DNA of 64,000 nt from Gammaproteobacteria bacterium (GCA_009840545.1 VXNM01000010.1:186001-250000), one strand, 5' to 3'; counted from the first letter of the stretch, positions 45,269 through 56,389 are shown. Numbers and translations: made by a program. Notes: generated by a model from the sequence alone, not told the origin.

Positions 45269-45972
45269 CCATCAAACTCATCACGTTTGATCTGGACGAC
45301 ACACTCTGGGACAACTTGCCCATCATCATTGAAGCCGAATCGGACATGGTCAATTGGCTTCAAGAGCGAGTCCCGAAGTTTTCACAGACCTATGCAGAAT
45401 CTGCACGTCGCTATCGAGCGCAAGTCATTCAGACTCGGCCGCAAATCCAGTACGACATGAACAAGATTCGGTTGTCAGTGTTGGAACGCGTCCTGCAAGA
45501 CTGCGTAGACAACAATGACACAGCGCACGAACTTGCGCTCTCCGCTCTCTGTATATTTCACGGACGCCGCAATCGTTTTCTGCTCATGGACCATGCCGAA
45601 GAGATCTTAGCTACTCTCTCGCGCAAGTACTCGCTTGCATCAGTGTCCAACGGAACATCGGATATTCGTCGGTCGACTATTGGAAAGTATTTCGATCTAT
45701 CTCTCAACGCTGCCAATGTTCAAGCGTCCAAACCAAATCCAATAATGTTTATCACCGTGCTGTCTCAGATGGGTACGAATCCACAAGAAGCAGTTCATAT
45801 CGGCGATCATCCTGTGGATGACATCGAGTGCGCCGCACAAATCGGTATGTATACGATTCAGTTCCATACATCTCAACGTGGTCGCCAGAGAGATGTGTCG
45901 CCACATGCAACATGCGTCGTAAACAATCTACGCGACGTTCCGATCGCAATAGAGAAAATTGAAAGACTCTAA
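45265..45972 (+). CDS. HAD-family hydrolase (YigB-like phosphatase)
   Basis: The motifs are in order: FDLDDTLWDNLPII (nucleophile Asp), VSNGTSD (Thr/Ser), KPNPIMF (Lys), and HIGDHPVDDIECA (metal Asp). The GTG start overlaps xerC. In E. coli the same position is held by yigB, a flavin-related phosphatase, and a similar role is plausible. Its stop overlaps that of thrC on the other strand. Confidence 0.9.
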   Translation: MTIKLITFDLDDTLWDNLPIIIEAESDMVNWLQERVPKFSQTYAESARRYRAQVIQTRPQIQYDMNKIRLSVLERVLQDCVDNNDTAHELALSALCIFHGRRNRFLLMDHAEEILATLSRKYSLASVSNGTSDIRRSTIGKYFDLSLNAANVQASKPNPIMFITVLSQMGTNPQEAVHIGDHPVDDIECAAQIGMYTIQFHTSQRGRQRDVSPHATCVVNNLRDVPIAIEKIERL

Positions 45973-47336
45973 GACTCGGTGAGTACGTTAGCTAGATAGT
46001 TGCGTACATCACTCTCGTTTGGCGGCAAAACAACCTTCCGTGCTTTGGATCTTTCCAGTCCAGCTAGCTTCGTATGAGTCGGAGGAATTTCTTCAGTGGC
46101 ACGTGTCACTGCTTCGGGAAACTTTGCAGGATGTGCGGTTGCCAAACAAATTACCGGCGAAGTTGAACATATCGACTTTGCTGCAGCCAATCCTATGGCT
46201 GTGTGGGGATCTACGAGATATTTCGAATTGATCCAAGTATCCCGAATCGTACGAAGTGACTCTGTAGTGTCAACCCTGTTTGAAGCGATAGTGGAATCCA
46301 CTAATTCTCCATCTTCCCACGCAGCAATCCCCTTGTTCATGAACTGGTCCATGAAACGAACAACGGAATCTGAGTCACCGTCCATTAGTAAGTACAGGTA
46401 CCTTTCGAGGTTGCTCGCAACCTGAATGTCCATTGAAGGACTAATGGTCGGCTTAACCTTTCCCCGTTCATAACGGCCGGTATTGAAGAAGTTGAAAAGA
46501 ATGTCGTTCTCATTGGTCCCAAGAACAAATCGATCTATCGGAGCACCCATACGCTGGGCTAGAATCCCGGAGAGGATGTTGCCGAAATTTCCTGTCGGGA
46601 CACTAAAGATAACCGGCCGGTCAAACTTAAGTGAAGCGTAGAAGTAATAGACAATTTGAACCATCACTCGAGCCCAATTGATGGAGTTGACTGCGCCCAA
46701 GCGATAGCGTGACTTGAAGTCGACGTCGTTGAAGATGGATTTCATAATTCGTTGGCAGTCGTCAAAGCTTCCCTTGATTCCAATGCAGTGAATGTTGTCC
46801 CCTTCGACTGTAGTCATTTGCAGCTCTTGCAATGCACTTGTTCGACCATCCGGAAACATCACGAAGATCTTGATTCGTGAAGACCCTTCCACGCCGGATA
46901 TGGCTGCGCTACCGGTATCCCCACTGGTTGCGCCCAAGATGTTCAACTCAGTGTCTTGCTCTTCAAGAATCAGTTCGAACAATCGTCCTAACACCTGCAA
47001 AGCAATGTCTTTGAATGCCAACGTAGGACCGTGGAAAAGCTCCAGCACAAAGACATCCCCCACCTCGACAAGGGGTGTCACTTCGGACTCAACGAAAGTT
47101 GAGAACGCATCACGGAACAGATTGGACATTCGACTCTTGCAAATGTCCGGGGCATAAATCGAGGCGATTTCCGTAGCGAGTTCCGAAAAGTTCAATGCGC
47201 GCCACGACTGAAGACGGTCTTTCACATTGGGAATGTGATTGGGCATATACAACCCGCCATCGGACGCCTGACCCAACATCACGGCTTGGCGAAACGAGGC
47301 TGGTTCAACGCCCCCACGAGTGGATATGTAATTCAT
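45969..47336 (-). CDS. thrC: Threonine synthase
   Basis: It converts O-phosphohomoserine to threonine with PLP. The start MNYISTRGGVEPASFRQAVM is that of the enterobacterial class. The PLP lysine sits in LAFKDIALQVLGRLFE. ILGATSGDTGSAAI and FSVPTGNFGNILSG bind the cofactor phosphate. The length (455 aa) is right. Homoserine genes are not adjacent in this window. Confidence 0.95.
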   Translation of the reverse strand: MNYISTRGGVEPASFRQAVMLGQASDGGLYMPNHIPNVKDRLQSWRALNFSELATEIASIYAPDICKSRMSNLFRDAFSTFVESEVTPLVEVGDVFVLELFHGPTLAFKDIALQVLGRLFELILEEQDTELNILGATSGDTGSAAISGVEGSSRIKIFVMFPDGRTSALQELQMTTVEGDNIHCIGIKGSFDDCQRIMKSIFNDVDFKSRYRLGAVNSINWARVMVQIVYYFYASLKFDRPVIFSVPTGNFGNILSGILAQRMGAPIDRFVLGTNENDILFNFFNTGRYERGKVKPTISPSMDIQVASNLERYLYLLMDGDSDSVVRFMDQFMNKGIAAWEDGELVDSTIASNRVDTTESLRTIRDTWINSKYLVDPHTAIGLAAAKSICSTSPVICLATAHPAKFPEAVTRATEEIPPTHTKLAGLERSKARKVVLPPNESDVRNYLANVLTES

Positions 47337-47521
47337 CAGAGAATACGGTTGGAGGATTGGGAGAGTACTTCCGTGTCCATCCCATGGTAGAACTGCACTA
47401 GTCGGGAACTACACTGCTCCACAACTTGACCCTGCGTGGAGTCGCCAAGTAGATCTGTCAGCTGCTACTTCAGAGAAATTTTCTAAGCCAGAAATTCAAG
47501 CGAAAACAAAGCAGTCTAGGA

Positions 47522-47923
<402 letters not shown>

Positions 47924-47934
47924 TTATTCCGATA

Positions 47935-47952
47935 ACTCAATCCAAATTGAGT
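47935..47952. promoter_or_regulatory. Palindrome upstream of the PII gene
   Basis: ACTCAAT-CCAA-ATTGAGT forms perfect 7-bp arms around a 4-base centre, 75-92 bases upstream of the PII start on the minus strand. The core CCAAATTGAG recurs upstream of the TonB receptor at 3681 and, inverted, at 3732. No sigma-54 promoter was seen here. A shared regulator is possible but unproven. Confidence 0.4.
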
Positions 47953-48066
47953 CGCTTCATCTACCCCTCTTGCGTTCGTCTGCCAAGAACGACCCCGAAA
48001 CAATAAACAAACACGCTTATTAGCCGGTTTTGGAGCCTATCTACCGATGTTGGTCCAATTGGACGA

Positions 48067-48543
48067 TCACGGAAACGCTTTTCCGTCTTCCTCGCCGGTC
48101 ACCATATAGTCGATTGCAGATTGAAGTTCAGCATCAGTGCAGTCCAAGCAATTGCCTTTTGCTGGCATCACTTCATTGAAGCCTGCTTTGGTATTTGCAA
48201 GCAGGACTTCCGCACCTTTTGCAACACGTTCATCCCATGCCTCACTAGCCACCAGCGGAGCTTCGGACACTCCTGTTTCGTGGCACACAGAACAGAATTT
48301 GTCGTAGACGCCCTTTCCGTCTAGTCCGACACCGAATTCTGTTGGAGTTGGTGCAACAGTCCCGCAATCCTGCCCCTCCAAGCATGAACTGCCGAACGGC
48401 TTGAGTCGTTCCGCAATTGCCTGCTCGCGCTCCGTGTCGGATTCATCGCCAACTAACAGTGGAGCGAACAACACAACGCAAAACAACGGCAATATTCGAC
48501 GGAGCAAGGTCAACCCAATTTCTTGATGTGAACTCGGTCGCAA
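48067..48543 (-). CDS. Cytochrome c5-like monohaem protein, exported
   Basis: It is a periplasmic electron carrier. A hydrophobic signal (ILPLFCVVLFAPLLVG) precedes the domain. The haem attachment is CSVCH (in YDKFCSVCHETG), and the axial Met is probably in EVMPAKGNCLDC, the cytochrome c5 pattern. A pair of extra cysteines (SSCLEGQDCG) lies before the domain. The TTG start at 48543 may be ten codons too early, since a TTG at 48513 puts the signal peptide at the N-terminus. Confidence 0.85.
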   Translation of the reverse strand: MRPSSHQEIGLTLLRRILPLFCVVLFAPLLVGDESDTEREQAIAERLKPFGSSCLEGQDCGTVAPTPTEFGVGLDGKGVYDKFCSVCHETGVSEAPLVASEAWDERVAKGAEVLLANTKAGFNEVMPAKGNCLDCTDAELQSAIDYMVTGEEDGKAFP

Positions 48544-48565
48544 ATTATAGTCAAGAGGTCTTGCC

Positions 48566-51500
48566 TCATGCGACTGTGAGCGATTCCTCCCGGGTACTTG
48601 GTATCTGTGACTCTTGGATAGAGGACATCAGTTCTTCCACACGGGACTGTACTCGTTCCCAAGACTCTTCCTTGACATGACCGAAACCACGCACTTCGCT
48701 GTAACACTGAACCAACTCAAGCGCTGTGTTTAGATTGCTGATGTTCAATTTCTCTCGAACTAGCTTCATGTCTGCTTCAAATTTGCTGCGCAGCATTCGT
48801 TCGAACTTCCGTTCAGATGAGTATCTAAACGGGTCGATGGGCGTAGCACGTAGACCTTTGAACTTGGAAAGTATCTTTAGTACAACGAAGAACCAACGCC
48901 CGAATCGTACTTTTGATTTCTCGGTACCAGGTAGCCAAGAAGGGGCAAGTGCGAAGGACTGTCGTCTAATCTTGTCGAATCGCTGGTTTAAGAATGATTG
49001 AAATCGCTTGTGAGTGAGCAAGCGAGCAACTTCGTACTCGTCCTTTGTGGCCAAGAACCTGAAATAGGTTTCTGTTGCTAGTTCAGTCAGGGCGAATTTT
49101 GTTGAGCCCACGCGTTGTTCCGCTTTTTGAATCTCGTCCGAAAACGACTGTAACTGTGCGGCGTATCGCGAGTTCTGGTACTCAGTCAAGTGCTGCATGC
49201 GATCCTTAACAAGCTCGTCCAGCGTACGCGTCTTGATTGGAAACATGGCTTCATCAGGACGATCTGCAAATCCCATGAAAGACGAATCAACTGCGTATTT
49301 TCTTCCCGCTCGAAACGCAAGGATGTTGTCTGCAACGAGAGTCCCGTTTAATTCAAGGGTCCGCTCAATGCTGTCCGCTCTCAAGGGAACTAATCCTCGC
49401 TGCCATGCGTATCCAAGCAGCACCATATTGGCAGTTGTGCTTGCACCACACACTCGAGCTGCGAGGCGATCGGCATCTACAGTCTCAAGAGTCTTTGTAC
49501 ATGCGGCGAGATCGTCAATCAGATCAGTCCGATGAAGATCGCGCTCTCTGTAAAGGACGAATTTCGATGTGGGAACAAGATGGGTGTTGGCGACACATGA
49601 AGTCGATTCGTTGCTGAGTAAAGCAATGGATTCCTTAGAAGCCGATGTCACAGGATCTGAAGCAAGCAAGACATCTGCGGAACGCATGGACATCTGAATT
49701 CTCAACACAGGTTTGGAATCGATACGCACGTGCGCAAACACTGCGCCGCCTTTCTGCGCAAGACCAGTCATATCGAGAGTCGAAGCGTACTTGCCTTCTA
49801 GGTGCGCGGCAGTGCCCAATACCTGGCTCAAAGTCACGATTCCAGTTCCGCCCACGCCTGCTACTAGGATATTGGCTCCTTCTGGAAGCGATAGCCTCGG
49901 TTCGGGTAGATCTCCAATGTCCACTGGGACACGTTCGGGTTCGTGCAGATCAGCTTCAATTTCGAGCATAGCGGGACAATAGCCTTTGAGACAGCTCAAG
50001 TCCTGGTTGCACGCAGTCTGATTGATTCGCCGTTTGATGCCGAAATCTGTTGAGACCGGTTCGATCGCACTGCACATCGATGCACGTGTGCAATCACCAC
50101 ATCCTTCGCATACTGCATCGTTAATGACCACTCTCTTGAGTTTTCTGGGAGTCTGTCCCCTTTTTCTTCGACGACGAAGTTCATTGGCGCACACTTGGTC
50201 GTAGATAAGCACGGTGCAGCCCGGAATTTCCCTCAGTCGTTCCTGTACGTCGAGGAGATCATCCCGGTGTGAAACACTGTATCTCTTTTCTTCGTATCGC
50301 TCGGGTTCGTCCGTCACGAGGTGAATCGCAGCAACGTTTTCAGCTCGCACTTGTCGAACAACATCATCGACCGAGAGATTGCCTTCTACCTCCTGCCCTC
50401 CGGTCATTGCAACGGCGTCGTTGTAAAGGATCTTGTACGTAATGTTGACACCAGCTGCCACTGCAGCTCGAATTGCCATCAGACCCGAATGAAAGTAGGT
50501 ACCGTCACCCAGGTTTACAAAAATATGCTCTTCGGTGGTGAAAGGCGCTTGGCCAATCCAATTGACACCTTCCCCGCCCATATGAGTAAAGGTGTAGGTA
50601 TTGCGGTCCATCCACTGCACCATGTAGTGGCACCCAATCCCTGCCAAAGCTCGGCTTCCTTCAGGAATCACGGTGGATACGCTGTGCGGGCACCCTGGAC
50701 AAAACAAGGGCTTTCGAGACTCGTTAGCTGACGGGGGAGCTTCTATCTTTGGAGTCGCATAACGTAGACCAAGATCAACCGGCACGGGAAGAGCAACGCC
50801 AATTTCCGAGAAGTATCGAACGAGCAATTGAAGAATGTCATCACTGTTTGGCTCTCCCGTAGTCGCAATCAAGTAACTCTCGAGATCGTCCGATTTACCT
50901 CGAATATCTGGAGCATCTGGTCCGTACAGCTTAGTCTTGAGGGTTTCTTCAAGCAAATTCCCTTTGCCTTCAATTACCAAGACACGCTTTGAGTCTCTTA
51001 CTAGCTCTCGAACGTCTGAGCCATCCAAAGGCCAAACCATTCCCATCTTGACTAGACGAACCCCTGCCTCCGAAAGCTTCCGATCATTGTCATACCCTAG
51101 ATCGAGCAGAGCTTGGCGCAAGTCGGAGTAGGCTTTCCCGGTGCCTACTAGAGTGGTTTGTGGATTTGCAGCATCGACAACGATTTGGTTCAGGCCGTTT
51201 ACCGACGCAAACTTCACTGCCAACTCAAGCTTCTGAATCATCCTCGTTTCCTGTTCGCGAGGAGTATCTAGCAGTCGGATATGAGGTTCAAAATCGTGGC
51301 GTGGTTCCAAGAATGCCCGATTTATGTCATCCAAGGGAACGGAAGCAGCACTGTCCATCACAGCGGTAACAGCCGTTAGAGCAGACCAGCATCCTGAGTA
51401 ACGCGACATGGCCCATCCAGCCAAGCCCAGTCGAATCAAGTCCTCAACATCGGAAGGAACCAACACAGGAACTTGAAACTCCCGTAAAGGTCCCGCACTT

Positions 51501-51958
51501 GCAGAAGGAAGTGTTGAAGACTTGCATGCCGGATCGTCGCCTACGATGGCAACGACTCCCCCGTATGGGGACGTACCAGCATTGTTGGCGTGACGAAAGA
51601 CATCACCCGATCGATCTAGACCCGGAGATTTTCCGTACCAAAGTCCGAAAACGCCTTCGTATTGCGCTCCTGCGTAGAGGTTGGTTTGTTGCGTTCCCCA
51701 GACGGCTGTAGCGGCAAGATCTTCGTTTACGCCAGGTTCGAAGTGAACGTTTGCTTTGCGGAGTCGGTTGGCCTCACGACTCAACGCCTGATCGACACCA
51801 CCCAACGGTGAGCCACGATAGCCGCTTACAAATCCAGCCGTCTTTATGCCTTTTTTTGTGTCCAACTGGCTTTGTTCGAGCAAAAGCCGAACAATGGCTT
51901 GCACACCACCTATCCAGATGGATCCTTCGGTCTTGGTGTACTTGTCGGATAACTCCAT
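48566..51958 (-). CDS. Indolepyruvate ferredoxin oxidoreductase, fused alpha-beta form
   Basis: It oxidatively decarboxylates aryl or branched-chain 2-oxoacids to acyl-CoA with ferredoxin. It has an N-terminal pyrimidine-binding part (FVSGYRGSPLGGVDQ), then a TPP-binding section around NLGDGTYFHSG. An iron-sulfur motif follows (CEGCGDC, then CNQDLSCLKGYCP). The C-terminal gamma part has VGGTGIVTLSQVLGTAAHLE. The 1130-aa length matches the single-chain enzymes of proteobacteria. It is transcribed alone. The substrate is not fixed by sequence. Confidence 0.94.
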   Translation of the reverse strand: MELSDKYTKTEGSIWIGGVQAIVRLLLEQSQLDTKKGIKTAGFVSGYRGSPLGGVDQALSREANRLRKANVHFEPGVNEDLAATAVWGTQQTNLYAGAQYEGVFGLWYGKSPGLDRSGDVFRHANNAGTSPYGGVVAIVGDDPACKSSTLPSASAGPLREFQVPVLVPSDVEDLIRLGLAGWAMSRYSGCWSALTAVTAVMDSAASVPLDDINRAFLEPRHDFEPHIRLLDTPREQETRMIQKLELAVKFASVNGLNQIVVDAANPQTTLVGTGKAYSDLRQALLDLGYDNDRKLSEAGVRLVKMGMVWPLDGSDVRELVRDSKRVLVIEGKGNLLEETLKTKLYGPDAPDIRGKSDDLESYLIATTGEPNSDDILQLLVRYFSEIGVALPVPVDLGLRYATPKIEAPPSANESRKPLFCPGCPHSVSTVIPEGSRALAGIGCHYMVQWMDRNTYTFTHMGGEGVNWIGQAPFTTEEHIFVNLGDGTYFHSGLMAIRAAVAAGVNITYKILYNDAVAMTGGQEVEGNLSVDDVVRQVRAENVAAIHLVTDEPERYEEKRYSVSHRDDLLDVQERLREIPGCTVLIYDQVCANELRRRRKRGQTPRKLKRVVINDAVCEGCGDCTRASMCSAIEPVSTDFGIKRRINQTACNQDLSCLKGYCPAMLEIEADLHEPERVPVDIGDLPEPRLSLPEGANILVAGVGGTGIVTLSQVLGTAAHLEGKYASTLDMTGLAQKGGAVFAHVRIDSKPVLRIQMSMRSADVLLASDPVTSASKESIALLSNESTSCVANTHLVPTSKFVLYRERDLHRTDLIDDLAACTKTLETVDADRLAARVCGASTTANMVLLGYAWQRGLVPLRADSIERTLELNGTLVADNILAFRAGRKYAVDSSFMGFADRPDEAMFPIKTRTLDELVKDRMQHLTEYQNSRYAAQLQSFSDEIQKAEQRVGSTKFALTELATETYFRFLATKDEYEVARLLTHKRFQSFLNQRFDKIRRQSFALAPSWLPGTEKSKVRFGRWFFVVLKILSKFKGLRATPIDPFRYSSERKFERMLRSKFEADMKLVREKLNISNLNTALELVQCYSEVRGFGHVKEESWERVQSRVEELMSSIQESQIPSTREESLTVA

Positions 51959-52293
51959 GTTCGTGCACCCAGCTTCGGTGCATTAGTTCATATTCAAGTC
52001 AAAATCAGCTTATCTTAATCGTTTTTGACCTGTCACCTATGCCGATGTTGGACTCATTCAGTTCAATGTCCAACGAAAACCTTTCACACCGGTGAAAAAG
52101 CGATTTGTTAAGTGGAAAACCGAGGTTCTGGGATCACAGAAGCAGGGAATTAGACCTTGATGTCTCAAGAGCCTAGCTGATGGATGGCCATGCTCCAAGG
52201 AATTGACGAATGCCATACCGTGAAGCACAGCACATGAGAATGTTAGGGGAAAACCGTCTCACTATCGAGTGAGACGGTTTGTTGGTCAGTAGC
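51959..52293. other. Intergenic region between the porin and the IOR genes
   Basis: It carries the porin terminator (52251-52280). Nearer the IOR start it has a bulged inverted repeat GTTGGAC...GTCCAAC (52047-52053 with 52068-52074) and a TTTCAC-ACCG-GTGAAA hairpin (52082-52097). These could be leader or operator structures of the IOR. No gene is seen. Confidence 0.5.
52246..52280 (-). terminator. Rho-independent terminator of the porin gene
   Basis: Perfect 13-bp arms (52251-52263 and 52268-52280) with a 4-base loop are followed on the minus strand by a short T run. It lies 14 bases beyond the porin stop codon. Confidence 0.85.
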
Positions 52294-52980
52294 TTAAAGG
52301 CTCTTCGAAAACGAAAGTATGAGCCTATTTTCCGTAGCTGGATCGTCGTCGAGCGTAGTTCCAACTAATCCCGCGGAGACATCAATTCCATTGAACGGTG
52401 TCGTTAGTGTTGCACTGTAGTCAATGTAGCTGTCTTCTCCGTCTCCGAAGAAGTCGTCCGTATCCACCATGCTCATACCAATATGTAGGTCCAAAGTAAC
52501 GTTCTCGTTCACAGCATAGGAATAGTCGGCGTAGGGATACTGAAATGCTGGTCCGCCATCCCCAAGGTACTCCTGCGAGAGCATAATTCCCGCCGTTGCG
52601 TCCCCATAGGAAATGCTCGCCCCAAACTCCATGTAGTCAAGCGCTTCTCCCTCGCTTGGATACTCGAATCGAATCACAGTTAGGCTGTAGGAGAAGTCTT
52701 CGTTGATGGACGACGAATATCCTGCGTAGAGATCCCACTCCATCGACGTGCTGTCTCCGAAATTGACGTTTGACGCCCATGTTCCGATGGAGAATCCCTC
52801 CTCGAATTCGATATCGAATCCACCCTGAATCGCTGGGTCACGTGAAGTTTGAGACCATCCTCGAAAGGAATAGTCCGATGTTAGGGTTACGTTGCCCGAA
52901 ATCTCGATTGAATCTGCCTGCACGGTGACCATCGCCGCAAGCAAAGAAACGATGATTGAAGCTTGAATTGTTCTCTTCAT
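52294..52980 (-). CDS. TorF-like outer-membrane porin
   Basis: It has a signal peptide (IIVSLLAAMVTVQA) and the motif ISGNVTLTSDYSFRGWSQTS near the N-terminus, which marks the TorF/TIGR02001 family of putative porins. Alternating short strands follow, with acidic turns, and a C-terminal RLILSFSKSL strand. The length (228 aa) fits a 10-12-strand barrel. The transported solute is unknown. It has its own terminator and a GGGG ribosome site. Confidence 0.9.
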   Translation of the reverse strand: MKRTIQASIIVSLLAAMVTVQADSIEISGNVTLTSDYSFRGWSQTSRDPAIQGGFDIEFEEGFSIGTWASNVNFGDSTSMEWDLYAGYSSSINEDFSYSLTVIRFEYPSEGEALDYMEFGASISYGDATAGIMLSQEYLGDGGPAFQYPYADYSYAVNENVTLDLHIGMSMVDTDDFFGDGEDSYIDYSATLTTPFNGIDVSAGLVGTTLDDDPATENRLILSFSKSL

Positions 52981-53130
52981 GTTCCCCTAGTCTGCCTCCC
53001 TCAGCAGCTGTTTCGAAAGTGGCCGTGGAATAAGTCCTTGCACATTTTATTGACAGATTAGCACGCCCCGACGTCTCGCGCTTTCACGATTGTCCCAAAA
53101 ACACTCAATTACAAAGTCATCTTGCGTCCT

Positions 53131-54741
53131 CTACATCCGAAAAATTCCGAACGTAGACGCATTCTCCATCGACTCCTGACTTGCACTTCGCAACGCCATA
53201 CCCAACACATGCCGGGTCTCGACAGGATCAATCACTCCATCGTCCCAAATCCTCGCACTCGCGAAATAAGGATGTCCCTCAGACTCGTACTGATCCCGAA
53301 TATTGTCCATGAACTCGCGTTCTTCCGAAGATGGCCAGTCTGTACCGCGAGCCTTCAAGCTCTCCCTTCGAACTGTGGTCAGAACATGCGCAGCTTGTTC
53401 GCCTCCCATAACCGAAATTCGAGCATTGGGCCAGGTGAACAGCAAACGTGCGCCGTAAGCTCTACCGCACATTGCGTAGTTGCCTGCCCCAAACGAACCA
53501 CCGATCACAACCGTAAATTTCGGAACTCGAGCACAGGCTACCGCATTGACCATTTTTGCTCCATCTTTCGCAATGCCAGCGTTTTCGTACTCCTTTCCAA
53601 CCATGAAACCTGTAATGTTCTGAAAGAAGAGAAGAGGAATACCCCTTCGGTCCGCGACCTGGATGAAATGCGCAGCCTTGAGAGCGGATTCAGAAAACAG
53701 AATGCCGTTGTTAGCCAGAATGGCTATGGGCTTTCCGCAAACTCGAGCAAATGCGCAAACCAAAGTCTCCCCATACAGAGGCTTGAATTCACTAATTTCA
53801 GAACCATCGACAATTCTTGCAAGGATTTCTTTCACATCGTATGGTGTCCGAGAATCGGCTGGCAAGATTCCGTAGATTTCTTCCGGATCGTATTTCGGTT
53901 CTTCATATTGGAGTGAATCGAAAGACCCATCGGTGTTCATGCAGCTATCCGCGACTATTTGGCGAGCAAGTGCAAGAGCGTGGTGGTCGTCTTCAGCAAG
54001 ATAATCGGCCACTCCTGAGATGCGTGTGTGAACATCCCCTCCACCGAGCTCTTCTGGGTCCACTTCCTCACCCGTCGCCGCTTTGACAAGGGGCGGTCCA
54101 CCCAAGAAAATCGTTCCTTGATTCTTGACAATAATTGCTTGATCGCACATTGCAGGCACATACGCTCCTCCCGCCGTGCAAGAACCCATGACGACAGCGA
54201 TCTGAGGTATCCCAGCGGCAGACAGGTTGGCCTGGTTGTAGAAAATGCGACCGAAGTGTTCCCTATCTGGAAACACCTCTGACTGCAAAGGCAAGAATGC
54301 TCCGCCCGAATCAACCAGGTAAATGCAAGGAAGTTTGTTCTCAAGTGCAATCTCTTGTGCACGTAAGTGTTTCTTCACTGTTATTGGGAAATAGGTTCCT
54401 CCTTTGACCGTAGCGTCGTTCACAATAACGACACAGGGCGTTTGGTGTACATAGCCAATACCCGAGATCATTCCCCCACCTGGAACTTCATCGTCGTAAA
54501 GCTGATAGCCCGCCAACATTGAGAACTCAAGAAACGGCGAATCGGGATCAAGCAATCCCTTGACTCGTTCCCTAGGCAACAGTTTTCCTCGACCGATGTG
54601 ACGTAGTCGAGATCTCTCGTCGCCTCCCATAGCGACGTGGTCAAGCAAGTCATTCAACCGCTGACTTAGTTTTCTATTGACTTCGTAGTTTGATTGGAAC
54701 TCGCTGTTACGCGTGTTCACCTTTGACTCAAATACTCGCAT
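53131..54741 (-). CDS. Acyl-CoA carboxylase beta (carboxyltransferase) subunit, methylcrotonyl-CoA type
   Basis: It is the carboxyltransferase half of a biotin-dependent acyl-CoA carboxylase. [42 protein letters not shown] and [15 protein letters not shown] match the MccB/LiuB pattern. The true start is [16 protein letters not shown] (ATG 54741); a TTG eight codons earlier has no ribosome site. No biotin-carboxylase gene is adjacent, which is unusual since these genes are normally paired. Confidence 0.92.
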   Translation of the reverse strand: MRVFESKVNTRNSEFQSNYEVNRKLSQRLNDLLDHVAMGGDERSRLRHIGRGKLLPRERVKGLLDPDSPFLEFSMLAGYQLYDDEVPGGGMISGIGYVHQTPCVVIVNDATVKGGTYFPITVKKHLRAQEIALENKLPCIYLVDSGGAFLPLQSEVFPDREHFGRIFYNQANLSAAGIPQIAVVMGSCTAGGAYVPAMCDQAIIVKNQGTIFLGGPPLVKAATGEEVDPEELGGGDVHTRISGVADYLAEDDHHALALARQIVADSCMNTDGSFDSLQYEEPKYDPEEIYGILPADSRTPYDVKEILARIVDGSEISEFKPLYGETLVCAFARVCGKPIAILANNGILFSESALKAAHFIQVADRRGIPLLFFQNITGFMVGKEYENAGIAKDGAKMVNAVACARVPKFTVVIGGSFGAGNYAMCGRAYGARLLFTWPNARISVMGGEQAAHVLTTVRRESLKARGTDWPSSEEREFMDNIRDQYESEGHPYFASARIWDDGVIDPVETRHVLGMALRSASQESMENASTFGIFRM

Positions 54742-54887
54742 GAACGTTACTGTTGGTCCTGACAACTAATAGGAGTGATCAAACGTGCGACTGAAAACGC
54801 ACAAAATTTCACGAAGCCGCCACATCGCTACACTTATAAAGTGCAACGGAGCTCGAGGCTATTTTCACAACATTAGACTAACGCAAT

Positions 54888-56366
54888 ATGGACATACCGG
54901 AACGAACTCCGGTTCTAGTTGGCATCGGCCAAGTTCTTAATCGCATTGAGGACGTAAGAGATGCTCTTGAACCTCTTGAAATGATGTGGCAGGCAACTCA
55001 GCGAGCTGCCGAAGATTGCAATCTGGATGGACATCTGAGTCACGTTCAGTCCATTAGGGTCGTTCGCGGAATGTGGCCATATCAAAATCCTGGTTTGGCG
55101 CTTGCGGAAAAGATAGGTGCTAAAAAAGTAGAGACCGTTGGAACTCTGATTGGTGGCAATCAGAACCAAGCGATGATCAATGAAACCTCGCTTGAAATTC
55201 TGCACAAAGATCTCGATTTGGTTCTCGTTACCGGTGCGGAAAACGGCAATACCACGACCAAGGCACGAAAGCACGGAGCACAACTAGAGTATTCCGAAGC
55301 GAAAGGAACGTACGACCGAATCGTCGGTGCGGAGCAACAACCGGAACATCATCCGTTGGAGGTAGCGAAAGGCATTCGAAGAGCGATTCAGGTCTATCCC
55401 ATGTACGACAACGCGATTCGCTATCACCGTAACGAGTCGTTAAAGGAGCACATCGAGCGCGTGTCAGAACTCTGGTCTCGCTTTAACGATGTTGCACAAT
55501 CGAACCCCAACGCATGGGTTCGACAAGACATGTCCGCCAAAGAGATACGAACTCCTTCGGCATTCAACCGACCTATTAGTTTCCCGTACACAAAGTTCAT
55601 GAACGCAAATATGTCTGTGAATATGGGAGCCGCGCTCATCATGGCATCGGCCAAGAAAGCGCGTGAATTAGGAATCCCTCGAGAAAAGTGGGTGTATCCA
55701 TTGGCAGGAGTCAAAGGATACGATCACTTTTCCGCTTCCGTCCGAGAGGAGTTCTACACCTCTCCAGGAATCAGAAAGGTAGGAAGCAAGCTCCTTGAAA
55801 TGACAGATACCCAAGTTGAAGATCTGAACTTTGTTGACCTCTACAGTTGTTTCCCTTCAGCTGTGCAAGTGGCAGCCAAGGAATACGGATTATCCGAGCA
55901 ACGGCCGCTGACGGTTACGGGCGGATTGACCTTTGGTGGCGGGCCTTTGAACAACTATGTCATGCATAGCATCGCGCGCACGGTCGAGCTTCTTCGCGAT
56001 ACCACAAACGGAAAGGGGCTTGTTACCGCAAATGGTGGGAACATCTACAAACATGTGCACGGGCTGTATGGAAGCGAGCCGCCATCGAAACCTTTTCAAT
56101 TCGCCAGCGTTCAAGACGAGATTGACGAACTGCCTTCGCGAGAGGTTCTCGCCACATACAGCGGCGATGCCACCATAGAAGGCTACACCGTCATGTATGA
56201 CGGTTTCGATCCTTCAATTGGTCATATAGCCTGTAGAACTCCAACGGGTGACAGGACATGGGCGAATACAACGGATTCGGAATTAGTTCAGGGAATGACC
56301 CAAGAGGAATTTTGTGGCCGACCAGTAAGACTGAATTCCGAAGGCAATTTGCAAGTTTTGGGTTAA
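54888..56366 (+). CDS. Thiolase-superfamily protein lacking the nucleophilic cysteine
   Basis: It belongs to the 490-residue thiolase-like family related to SCP2-thiolase. The position of the nucleophile reads GGNQNQAMINETSLEIL, without Cys. The C-terminal section FGGGPLNNYVMHSIARTVEL and LVTANGGNIYKHVHGLYGSEP is family-typical. It is followed 24 bases later by an exported hydrolase, so the two may be co-transcribed. Its reaction is unclear; a binding or non-Claisen role is possible. Confidence 0.85.
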   Translation: MDIPERTPVLVGIGQVLNRIEDVRDALEPLEMMWQATQRAAEDCNLDGHLSHVQSIRVVRGMWPYQNPGLALAEKIGAKKVETVGTLIGGNQNQAMINETSLEILHKDLDLVLVTGAENGNTTTKARKHGAQLEYSEAKGTYDRIVGAEQQPEHHPLEVAKGIRRAIQVYPMYDNAIRYHRNESLKEHIERVSELWSRFNDVAQSNPNAWVRQDMSAKEIRTPSAFNRPISFPYTKFMNANMSVNMGAALIMASAKKARELGIPREKWVYPLAGVKGYDHFSASVREEFYTSPGIRKVGSKLLEMTDTQVEDLNFVDLYSCFPSAVQVAAKEYGLSEQRPLTVTGGLTFGGGPLNNYVMHSIARTVELLRDTTNGKGLVTANGGNIYKHVHGLYGSEPPSKPFQFASVQDEIDELPSREVLATYSGDATIEGYTVMYDGFDPSIGHIACRTPTGDRTWANTTDSELVQGMTQEEFCGRPVRLNSEGNLQVLG

Positions 56367-56389
56367 CGAAGGATCTACGAGGAGAGCCA

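Noticed and set aside
46792-47157. Antisense open frame of 121 codons within thrC
   Set aside because: It is a complement of strongly conserved threonine synthase codons and shows no independent features.
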